Source: a virus
IMG/VR virus record: IMGVR_UViG_3300042475_000754
Location: 1 to 36,486 of that record
Direction: 5' to 3' (one strand)
DNA: 36,486 nt
The position numbers and the translations under genes are program-made. Each line of letters starts with the position of its first letter. Within the stretch, counting starts at the first letter, position 1. The notes under the pieces are model-generated. The model saw only the letters and a program-made list of their open reading frames with translations. It did not search any database and had not been told where the DNA came from. This document shows, piece after piece, positions 1 through 4,591 of the stretch.

Positions 1-2149
1 TTGCTAATTCATTTAAAATATCTTCTGCTTCCTCTGTATCTATTTTACCATCAGATAATGCGTCATCAACAGATTCTTCTACTGCTTCTTCTGATCCCGT
101 CACAGGCTCTGTGTCAATTGGTTCTGTCTCCACAGGCTCTGTGTCAATTGGTTCTGTCTCCACAGGCTCTGTGTCAATTGGTTCTGTTTCCACAGGCTCT
201 GTGTCAATTGGTTCTGTCTCCACAGGCTCTGTGTCAATTGGTTCTGTCTCCACAGGCTCTGTGTCAATTGGTTCTGTCTCCACAGGCTCTGTGTCAATTG
301 GTTCTGTCTCCACAGGCTCTGTGTCAATTGGTTCTGTTTCCACAGGTGTTGTATCAACTGGCTCTGTTTCCACAGGTGTTGTATCAACTGGTGTGGTAGT
401 TACTGGTGTAGTGTCTACAGGTGGCACGACTACGGGTGTAGTGTCTACAGGTGGCACGACTACGGGTGTAGTGTCTACAGGTGGCACGACTACGGGTGTA
501 GTGTCTACAGGTGGCACGACTACTGGTGGTTCAACTGGTGCAGGTGGAGCAGGGGCTGGCAAGGGCGCTGGTGCAGGAACTGCATCAATTACTGTTTGTG
601 CTGCTGCTACTATTGTAGGTGCGGTAGTTACTTTTTCTACGGCTGTAGAAACAATTGCAAGGTCTGCCACCTTTTCAGTTAATGTTGTGCTTGCTGCTGC
701 TAGTGCCGTTACAGTATTTTGAGAAACAGTTGCAATAGGTGCAATAACTGTATTTGTATTTGCTGTATTTGTTGCAACAATAGCAGTAACTGCTGAGTTT
801 AATGTAGCAATTTGTGCATTTGCTGTATCAATTGCTGCCAAGACTGTCGCATTGTCTGGATCAGGAGTGGGAGTAAATGCAGCGCCTTGACTAATTGTTC
901 CAGTAAATCCCGTAGTAGTGCTTGTATTACTAATATTTGTTACGGGACCATTAGTAGTCTCTCTTACATTAAACCTAGCACCATTTGGTATTGGTCCAGT
1001 CACGCTTACATCTGCTTGCCATGCTCCATCTGCTGGATTAACATCGGCATTAAATCTAACTTGAGTCATTTGTGTCTCTGCTGTTTGCAAAGGATAAACT
1101 CTAAGATCCCAAGCAACGCTAAGAGTGTTTGTAGTTGTTGAATATGTAATTCCAGATCCATTACTCCAGGTGGTCCAGTCATACCCTGCTATAGAAATTG
1201 AAGGCGCATTCGGAGTAGAATAATAGTTTCCACCTTCATTTACCCCAAAGGTAATAGTGGCATTAGACCCAACGTAAACATTGTTGTATGTTACTCCGCC
1301 CATCTGTAAATTAAATGGAAGATTCATTCGGACACCAGCGTCATCTACATTAGATAAAACGTTTGTGGTAGTGCCAATGGTTGCCACTAGAGCATTGACT
1401 GCATCTTGAGCGTTATTAATTGCTACGTTTGCTTGAGTTAATTGTGTTTGAGCTTCTGTCCGTGCAGGTGTTACTGCTGCCACCGCAGTATTTGCTGCAG
1501 CTACTGTTACAGTAGCCGTATCTACTGCTGTCTGTGCTGATTGAACTAAAACTGTGGCTGTCTCTGATTGGGCAACTTCTGTTGCAATTGCTGTAGCTAC
1601 TTGTGCAACTGTGGTTGGTGTTTCTGTCATTAATGGAGTTGCTGTTGATATTACTGTGGCTACCGCAGAATCTACGGTAGTAACGGCTTGCGTTACTACT
1701 GCTTGTGCCGCTACAACCTCTGGTGATTGAGTTGTCGCTGCTACTGGTATTGCAGCTACGGCTTGTGTAACTGCCGCTACTGTTGAAGTAATTGCTTGAA
1801 CAACTGTTGTTGCAGTTTCTACGGCTGAGGATACATTTGATACTTCTGCTACCGCAGCCGTTGCTGCTGCTACCGCTGTATTTGCTGCTGCTACAGCAGT
1901 GTTAGACGTTGTTACTGATTCAACCGCAGTGGCTATAGTCACTGTTGCTGTATCTGATGCGGCTGCTGCCTGAGCAACTTCTGTAGTTGCGGTTGCAATG
2001 GCTGTGTTTACTGCCTGTTGTGCAGGGCTTACCACAACTTGTTCTGCAGGAGCAGGAGGCTCATTAGCATTAGCAAAGTTAGGGCTAAAAAGGAAAAGCC
2101 AGCCAATTATAAAAAGGCTGGTTAAAAAATACTGTAACTTTCTAGTCAA
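1..2149 (-). CDS. Secreted repeat protein with signal peptide (3' end beyond window)
   Basis: An open minus-strand frame runs without a stop from a TTG at 2149 to the left edge (716 codons visible). The TTG directly follows an in-frame TAG and has an AGGAG Shine-Dalgarno 8 nt upstream, which fixes the start. Residues 1-28 form a classical signal peptide: RK n-region, hydrophobic core LFIIGWLFLF, and an ANA cleavage site before NEPPAPAE. Residues about 40-265 are Ala/Val/Thr-rich. Residues about 275-400 look like a beta-rich extracellular domain (NVYVGSNATITFG, then YDWTTWSNGSGITY), resembling the NIDO-type pattern. A Pro-rich linker follows, then four TTPVVVPPVD units (about 540-580) and eight ETEPIDTEPV units (about 604-683). 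The visible end, DALSDGKIDTEE, resembles an EF-hand loop. It could be a surface adhesin, a decoration protein or a host-modifying exported protein. Export by the host Sec system is likely; the function is unknown. Confidence 0.82.
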   Translation of the reverse strand, partial: MTRKLQYFLTSLFIIGWLFLFSPNFANANEPPAPAEQVVVSPAQQAVNTAIATATTEVAQAAAASDTATVTIATAVESVTTSNTAVAAANTAVAAATAAVAEVSNVSSAVETATTVVQAITSTVAAVTQAVAAIPVAATTQSPEVVAAQAVVTQAVTTVDSAVATVISTATPLMTETPTTVAQVATAIATEVAQSETATVLVQSAQTAVDTATVTVAAANTAVAAVTPARTEAQTQLTQANVAINNAQDAVNALVATIGTTTNVLSNVDDAGVRMNLPFNLQMGGVTYNNVYVGSNATITFGVNEGGNYYSTPNAPSISIAGYDWTTWSNGSGITYSTTTNTLSVAWDLRVYPLQTAETQMTQVRFNADVNPADGAWQADVSVTGPIPNGARFNVRETTNGPVTNISNTSTTTGFTGTISQGAAFTPTPDPDNATVLAAIDTANAQIATLNSAVTAIVATNTANTNTVIAPIATVSQNTVTALAAASTTLTEKVADLAIVSTAVEKVTTAPTIVAAAQTVIDAVPAPAPLPAPAPPAPVEPPVVVPPVDTTPVVVPPVDTTPVVVPPVDTTPVVVPPVDTTPVTTTPVDTTPVETEPVDTTPVETEPIDTEPVETEPIDTEPVETEPIDTEPVETEPIDTEPVETEPIDTEPVETEPIDTEPVETEPIDTEPVETEPIDTEPVTGSEEAVEESVDDALSDGKIDTEEAEDILNELA
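101..370 (-). repeat. 30-bp tandem repeat array (ETEPIDTEPV), 8 near-perfect copies plus 1 degenerate
   Basis: Copies start at 101, 131, 161, 191, 221, 251, 281 and 311 and differ only by an occasional C/T. A ninth, diverged copy spans 341-370. The unit is a whole number of codons, so copy number can change without a frameshift. On the minus strand it encodes an acidic Thr/Pro-rich decapeptide in the secreted protein. There are no spacers, so this is not a CRISPR array. Confidence 0.95.
411..530 (-). repeat. 30-bp tandem repeat array (TTPVVVPPVD), 4 copies
   Basis: Four head-to-tail copies start at 411, 441, 471 and 501, the last diverging at its end. The unit differs in sequence from the neighbouring 101-370 array but has the same 30-bp period and lies in the same reading frame. 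It forms a Pro/Val-rich stalk between the Pro-rich linker and the acidic repeat. Confidence 0.93.
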
Positions 2150-2160
2150 CTAGGTATCTC

Positions 2161-2190
2161 CTAAGTAATGCAATATCTTTGCTTACTTAG
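2161..2190 (-). promoter_or_regulatory. Leader hairpin abutting the Shine-Dalgarno of the secreted-protein gene
   Basis: On the minus strand CTAAGTAA pairs perfectly with TTACTTAG, and inside it GCAA pairs with TTGC around a 5-nt loop with one bulged base. The right arm ends at the first bases of the AGGAG ribosome-binding site (2160-2156). No U-tract follows, so it is not a simple terminator. It may modulate translation or be a protein-binding operator. Confidence 0.6.
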
Positions 2191-2192
2191 TA

Positions 2193-2201
2193 ATTATAGC
2201 A
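2193..2201 (-). promoter_or_regulatory. Extended -10 promoter TGCTATAAT for the secreted-protein gene
   Basis: A perfect TATAAT with the extended TGC element lies between the stop of the FmdB-like gene and the TTG start. The predicted transcript starts near 2186, just upstream of the leader hairpin. No convincing -35 element is present, as is usual for extended -10 promoters. The same TGCTATA(A/C)T element recurs upstream of three other genes in this window. Confidence 0.6.
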
Positions 2202-2216
2202 GAAGGCTAATTTAAA

Positions 2217-2405
2217 TTACTTAGGATTATCTGTTTTATAAAAACCGTTACCTTTAAACTGTATACCAAATGGTGTAAAGTGTCTAGTCATTGGAGACTC
2301 ACATTCAACACAAGTGTATCCTGGATCATTTTCTGTTATTGATCTGTTAACTGACATTGTTGCATGTGCATCATCGTATGAGCACTTGTATTCGTACACT
2401 GGCAT
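2217..2405 (-). CDS. FmdB-like small zinc-ribbon protein
   Basis: This 62-aa protein begins MPVYEYKC and continues to a CVEC knuckle followed by a Phe/Gly-rich tail (GIQFKGNGFYKTD). That is the layout of the FmdB/CxxC_CxxC_SSSS zinc-ribbon family, whose members usually bind zinc and are annotated as putative regulators. The first knuckle is incomplete: only Cys8 is present, where CxxC is expected, and a His seven residues on may substitute. The ATG has an AAGGG ribosome-binding site 7 nt upstream. It is the first gene after a strong promoter and a structured leader RNA (2426-2504), so it is the likely target of any regulation by that RNA. The molecular function is unknown. Confidence 0.75.
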   Translation of the reverse strand: MPVYEYKCSYDDAHATMSVNRSITENDPGYTCVECESPMTRHFTPFGIQFKGNGFYKTDNPK

Positions 2406-2425
2406 TTTTTATCCCTTAATTATAA

Positions 2426-2504
2426 TGAGCAGTTTGAGGACATGCTCAGGTCCATCCTGCGGGTAACGGCCCGCTATCTGCGACTCCCCGATGAAGGGGT
2501 GCAG
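2426..2504 (-). ncRNA. Candidate structured leader RNA with two hairpins and an H-type pseudoknot
   Basis: Read on the minus strand from the predicted start near 2505, the RNA contains three elements. Hairpin A pairs CUGC (2504-2501) with GCAG (2481-2478) and CCCC with GGGG around a 6-nt loop. Hairpin B pairs CCCGC's partner strands GCGGG/CCCGC (2474-2470 with 2463-2459). Hairpin C pairs GGAC (2453-2450) with GUCC (2441-2438). The hairpin C loop contains UGAGCA, which is exactly complementary to UGCUCA at 2431-2426, giving a textbook H-type pseudoknot with 1-, 1- and 6-nt connectors. The segment is clearly richer in G+C than its surroundings. An AAGGG ribosome-binding site and the FmdB-like ATG follow within about 20 nt. 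This suggests a cis-regulatory RNA or riboswitch, but a free-standing small RNA is possible. I do not recognise a known class. Confidence 0.5.
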
Positions 2505-2510
2505 AGTTCC

Positions 2511-2539
2511 ATTATACTATTTCTTTCTCTTTCTCTCAA
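2511..2539 (-). promoter_or_regulatory. Sigma70-like promoter TTGAGA-17-TATAAT
   Basis: The -35 TTGAGA (2539-2534) matches 5 of 6 consensus bases. A 17-bp spacer separates it from a perfect -10 TATAAT (2516-2511). The -35 lies inside the last codons of the Hsp20 gene and the -10 begins right after its TAG stop. Transcription would start around 2504-2507, at the foot of the structured leader RNA. Confidence 0.75.
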
Positions 2540-2987
2540 CAGGAGATGCTACTACTTCTTCTGGTGTAAATGAATCGAGAATTTCAAATGTTTTTGGCTT
2601 TGCCTCTTCAGGAACATTTCTAATAACTAATACCTTTAGAATGCCATCAGACATTGCTACTGCTGCAACCTCCATAAATTCAGATAAAGAGAAGGTTCTT
2701 GCAAAAGACCTTGCACCGATACCCTTATGAATATATGTAGTTTCATTTTCAGATTCCGATGAACCCTTAATTGTTAGAACATTTTTTTCCTGTTCAACAG
2801 AGATATCTTCACGCTTGAATCCAGCCAAAGCCAGCTCAATCATATAGCTATCTTCACCTACCTGGGCCAAGTTGTATGGCGGATAGTTTGTTGAATTATG
2901 CATTACCTTTTCGAGATCTTTGAATTGGCGATCCCAGCCAATAAAAAATGGATCCTTAAAAAGATCCAATGTAAATGAGTTTACCAT
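2517..2987 (-). CDS. Hsp20/alpha-crystallin small heat shock protein
   Basis: This 156-aa protein has the small heat shock protein layout: an N-terminal segment starting FKDPFFIGWDRQF, then the alpha-crystallin domain from about residue 37 (YPPYNLAQ, YMIELALAGFKREDISV, LTIKG, FARTFSLSE) and a basic C-terminal tail. The GI(L) stretch near VAMSDGILKVLVIRNVPEE matches the conserved end of the domain. Family members are ATP-independent holdases. Phage copies are known, notably in cyanophages, and may protect virion or host proteins during infection. The ATG is preceded by AAGGGG and by its own promoter at 3078-3050. Confidence 0.92.
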   Translation of the reverse strand: MVNSFTLDLFKDPFFIGWDRQFKDLEKVMHNSTNYPPYNLAQVGEDSYMIELALAGFKREDISVEQEKNVLTIKGSSESENETTYIHKGIGARSFARTFSLSEFMEVAAVAMSDGILKVLVIRNVPEEAKPKTFEILDSFTPEEVVASPVERKRKK

Positions 2988-3015
2988 GTTATTCCCCTTT
3001 CAAGCGAATAAATTA

Positions 3016-3048
3016 ATATACGGACCCTCTATTGAGCAGTCCGTATAT
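3016..3048 (-). promoter_or_regulatory. 10-bp inverted repeat at the predicted 5' end of the hsp20 mRNA
   Basis: ATATACGGAC (3016-3025) and GTCCGTATAT (3039-3048) are perfect inverted repeats around a 13-nt loop. The predicted hsp20 transcription start (about 3043) falls inside the promoter-proximal arm, so the RNA would begin with a hairpin of about 6 bp. The DNA palindrome could instead be an operator overlapping the start site. The trailing sequence is TAATTTATT, a weak U-tract, so a minor terminator role for the upstream nuclease operon cannot be excluded. Confidence 0.5.
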
Positions 3049-3049
3049 T

Positions 3050-3078
3050 ATTATAGCAAAATATTTATATCTTGTCTA
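3050..3078 (-). promoter_or_regulatory. Promoter TAGACA-17-TATAAT with extended TGC, upstream of hsp20
   Basis: A perfect TATAAT (3055-3050) is preceded by TGC (extended -10). A TAGACA -35 (3078-3073) lies 17 bp further upstream and includes the TAG stop of the nuclease gene. It should drive hsp20. Confidence 0.7.
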
Positions 3079-3480
3079 CTTCTTCTTAGCCCTTACTTTA
3101 GCAAGTGCTTCAAAGTCCTTTACCTTGGTATCCCCTAGGTATCCCCAAGCATATCCATCGGCAATCATTTGTTCATTGACCGATACTTTAGATCCGTCTA
3201 GGAATAGCCATCCAAGGATACGCCCGTATTTTTCTGATGAGTCCATTTTTTCTGTTTTAATAACAACAGTCTTAGATGCATCAATTGCCTTCTTTAAATA
3301 CTCTTTAGACTCAAGGCCAAGTGCTTTTTCCATTTTGTCTGTAGTACGGCTTTCAGGAGTATCTATTCCCGCCAACCTAACTCGTGAGCTAAATGAGATA
3401 TCGAATCCGAGATCGATTTCTACATCAATTGTATCTCCGTCTACAACCTTTGTAACCTTTTTAACGTAATACTCAAACAT
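3076..3480 (-). CDS. Staphylococcal nuclease-like (SNase/TNase) thermonuclease
   Basis: This 134-aa single-domain protein belongs to the SNase family, calcium-dependent phosphodiesterases that cut DNA and RNA. The OB-fold signature VVDGDTIDV (residues 12-20) is followed by RLAGIDTPES (35-44) and KYGRILGWLF (84-93). The residues aligning with the catalytic Arg, Asp, Glu and Arg of the S. aureus enzyme fall at R35, D40, E43 and R87, so the active site looks intact. There is no signal peptide, unlike many bacterial SNases, so it should act inside the infected cell, perhaps on host DNA. Its ATG overlaps the TAA of the upstream H1-like gene (TAATG), implying coupled translation. Confidence 0.93.
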   Translation of the reverse strand: MFEYYVKKVTKVVDGDTIDVEIDLGFDISFSSRVRLAGIDTPESRTTDKMEKALGLESKEYLKKAIDASKTVVIKTEKMDSSEKYGRILGWLFLDGSKVSVNEQMIADGYAWGYLGDTKVKDFEALAKVRAKKK

Positions 3481-3716
3481 TACTTAGCCTTCTTGGTTGG
3501 CGCTTTCTTAGCCACTTTCTTTGCTGGTGCTTTCTTGGCCACCTTTTTTGCAGGAGCTTTCTTGGCCACCTTTTTTGCAGGAGCTTTCTTGGCCACCTTT
3601 TTTGCAGGAGCTTTCTTAGCAGCCTTCTTGGCTGGTGCTAAAATCTCATCTATGTTTACAGAATAGACATCTTCTTTAACTCCGAAAAAGTCCTTAAGCT
3701 TTTTTAAAACGTTCAT
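3480..3716 (-). CDS. Histone H1-like lysine/alanine-rich DNA-binding protein
   Basis: This 78-aa protein has a short N-terminal segment (MNVLKKLKDFFGVKED) and a C-terminal tail made of the 9-residue unit KKAPAKKVA, repeated with minor variation. The tail is encoded by 27-bp direct repeats, with near-identical copies starting at 3541, 3568 and 3595 and diverged flanking copies. Such tails occur in bacterial H1-like proteins and in the C-terminus of mycobacterial HupB, where they bind DNA non-specifically by charge. Here there is no HU domain, so it is a minimal tail protein. It may compact phage DNA or displace host nucleoid proteins. It has an AAGGAG site and its own extended -10 promoter, and is translationally coupled to the SNase gene. 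Confidence 0.8.
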   Translation of the reverse strand: MNVLKKLKDFFGVKEDVYSVNIDEILAPAKKAAKKAPAKKVAKKAPAKKVAKKAPAKKVAKKAPAKKVAKKAPTKKAK

Positions 3717-3749
3717 TTTATTCTCCTTGTTTTTGTACTGCTTATGATT

Positions 3750-3758
3750 AGTATAGCA
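3750..3758 (-). promoter_or_regulatory. Extended -10 promoter TGCTATACT upstream of the H1-like gene
   Basis: TGC plus TATACT lies between the tRNA-Gly 3' end and the H1-like ATG, giving a predicted leader of about 27 nt that carries an AAGGAG ribosome-binding site. No good -35 is seen; that position falls inside the tRNA. Confidence 0.55.
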
Positions 3759-3770
3759 TTTTTTTATTTG

Positions 3771-3841
3771 AGCGGATGATGAGAATCGAACTCACCCCTT
3801 CTGCTTGGAAGGCAGAGGCACTACCAATATGCAACATCCGC
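3771..3841 (-). tRNA. tRNA-Gly (anticodon UCC)
   Basis: This 71-nt cloverleaf has acceptor GCGGATG pairing with CATCCGC and discriminator U. The anticodon loop CTTCCAA gives UCC, and the T-arm reads GGTGAGTTCGATTCTCATC. CCA is not encoded. It reads GGA codons, which are common in this AT-rich genome. Confidence 0.93.
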
Positions 3842-3845
3842 ATTG

Positions 3846-3918
3846 TGCCGTCGGCAGGAGTCGAACCTGCGACCAAGACCTTAGAAGAGTCCTGCTCTAT
3901 CCTCTGAGCTACGAAGGC
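3846..3918 (-). tRNA. tRNA-Arg (anticodon UCU)
   Basis: A 73-nt tRNA. The anticodon loop CTTCTAA gives UCU, which reads AGA/AGG. The D-arm (TAGCTCAGAGGATAGAGCA) and the T-arm (GCAGGTTCGACTCCTGC) are canonical, and the discriminator is A. The acceptor stem has one U-C mismatch at pair 4-69. AGA is the preferred Arg codon here, so the tRNA probably supports late translation. Confidence 0.93.
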
Positions 3919-3924
3919 ATTTCA

Positions 3925-4245
3925 TTAATCGTTTGGTATGTCTGGATTGAGATCCATTTCAATTAATCCCTTTTCTCTTGCAATCTTTTGTCCTTCAGGG
4001 GTAAGATGAATAGTTGCCTCTAGCTTTTCATTGTATTCAATTTCTACTAGGCCCTGCTCATACAACTCAATGAGTGACTTGTCTACATACTCTATGTGAG
4101 ATTGCCACAACTCTGGTGCTAACTCTTTTGCTCTATCGCTAATTGAATAAATTATCTCGCCGCTTTCGTCAACGCCCTCAAAACTTATTGCACCTATTTC
4201 TAAGTAGTACGCAATCCTTGCATCATTTGCTTCTTCTTCGTTCAT
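3925..4245 (-). CDS. Hypothetical protein, possible winged-helix fold
   Basis: This 106-aa acidic protein sits between tRNA-Met and tRNA-Arg. I do not recognise a named family. The pattern of helices (residues about 1-20 and 35-65), then a LIELYEQGLVEIEY helix-strand, then IHLTPEGQKIAREKGLI, resembles the C-terminal half of winged-helix domains, where 'LTpeG' commonly follows the wing. A DNA-binding role is possible but unproven. The ATG has a GGGAG site 5 nt upstream, directly after the tRNA-Met 3' end. It must therefore be co-transcribed with the tRNAs and released by tRNA processing. Confidence 0.7.
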   Translation of the reverse strand: MNEEEANDARIAYYLEIGAISFEGVDESGEIIYSISDRAKELAPELWQSHIEYVDKSLIELYEQGLVEIEYNEKLEATIHLTPEGQKIAREKGLIEMDLNPDIPND

Positions 4246-4257
4246 TTAGTCTCCCTG

Positions 4258-4331
4258 TGCAACATGTAGGACTTGAACCTACGATTACCGAATTATGAGT
4301 TCGGGGCTTTAACCAACTAAGCTAATGTTGC
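4258..4331 (-). tRNA. tRNA with CAU anticodon (elongator Met, or Ile2)
   Basis: This 74-nt cloverleaf has a perfect acceptor stem GCAACAT/ATGTTGC with discriminator A. The anticodon stem is CCGAA/TTCGG with loop CTCATAA, giving CAU. The G1-C72 pair rules out an initiator tRNA. CAU could be elongator Met, or Ile if lysidine-modified; sequence alone does not decide. Confidence 0.92.
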
Positions 4332-4341
4332 TTAGGTGTCT

Positions 4342-4371
4342 ATTATAACGTGCCGTCTTCATTTTTGTCAA
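4342..4371 (-). promoter_or_regulatory. Consensus promoter TTGACA-18-TATAAT for the tRNA operon
   Basis: A perfect -35 (4371-4366) and a perfect -10 (4347-4342) are separated by 18 bp and embedded in the last codons of the 82-aa gene. The predicted start, about 4335, is only a few nt before the tRNA-Met 5' end at 4331. It should drive tRNA-Met, the 106-aa gene, tRNA-Arg and tRNA-Gly. Confidence 0.8.
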
Positions 4372-4591
4372 TAGTTTCTTCTACTATCTGCTGTACATAT
4401 TCTGAAAAATGTTTTCTTATATTTCCCATTGGTCTGTGGCCAGCGAGTTTCCATATTCTTTTATATTCAATTACGTTAGAGAATGTAGTGGGACAAAGAA
4501 CTGTTCCATTATATTCTTTTAATACAGTTGGAAGTGGAACATGTTTGCCACAACATTTACATTCTTTTGCTTTTTCTTGATACGTGCTCAT
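4343..4591 (-). CDS. Hypothetical protein with N-terminal Cys cluster
   Basis: This 82-aa protein has an N-terminal CKCC followed about 20 residues later by a single VLCP, which suggests a three- or four-Cys metal site (a CKCCGKHV knuckle with a later Cys). The C-terminal half is basic and helical (IEYKRIWKLAGHRPMGNIRKHF) and then acidic. The ATG overlaps the terminase TGA by 4 nt (ATGA), so it is translationally coupled to the large terminase gene and may relate to packaging. No family recognised. Its 3' end contains the tRNA operon promoter. Confidence 0.75.
   Translation of the reverse strand: MSTYQEKAKECKCCGKHVPLPTVLKEYNGTVLCPTTFSNVIEYKRIWKLAGHRPMGNIRKHFSEYVQQIVEETIDKNEDGTL

Noticed and set aside
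101-530. CRISPR-like array
   Set aside because: The 30-bp units are directly adjacent without spacers, are in frame and encode peptide repeats.
1-722. Plus-strand open frames over the repeat region (LCQLVLSPQA and GSVSIGSVST type products)
   Set aside because: They are shadows of the minus-strand repeat protein, which has a signal peptide, a ribosome-binding site and 716 uninterrupted codons. The repeats simply keep several frames open.
2419-2424. A further TATAAT just before the FmdB-like ATG
   Set aside because: There is no TG extension or -35 at a suitable distance, and it lies between the pseudoknot and the ribosome-binding site. A chance match in an AT-rich stretch is likely.
3016-3048. 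Rho-independent terminator for the SNase operon
   Set aside because: The stem is good but the loop is 13 nt, the trailing bases are TAATTTATT and not a U-run, and the hairpin overlaps the predicted start of the hsp20 transcript. Listed as a regulatory inverted repeat instead.
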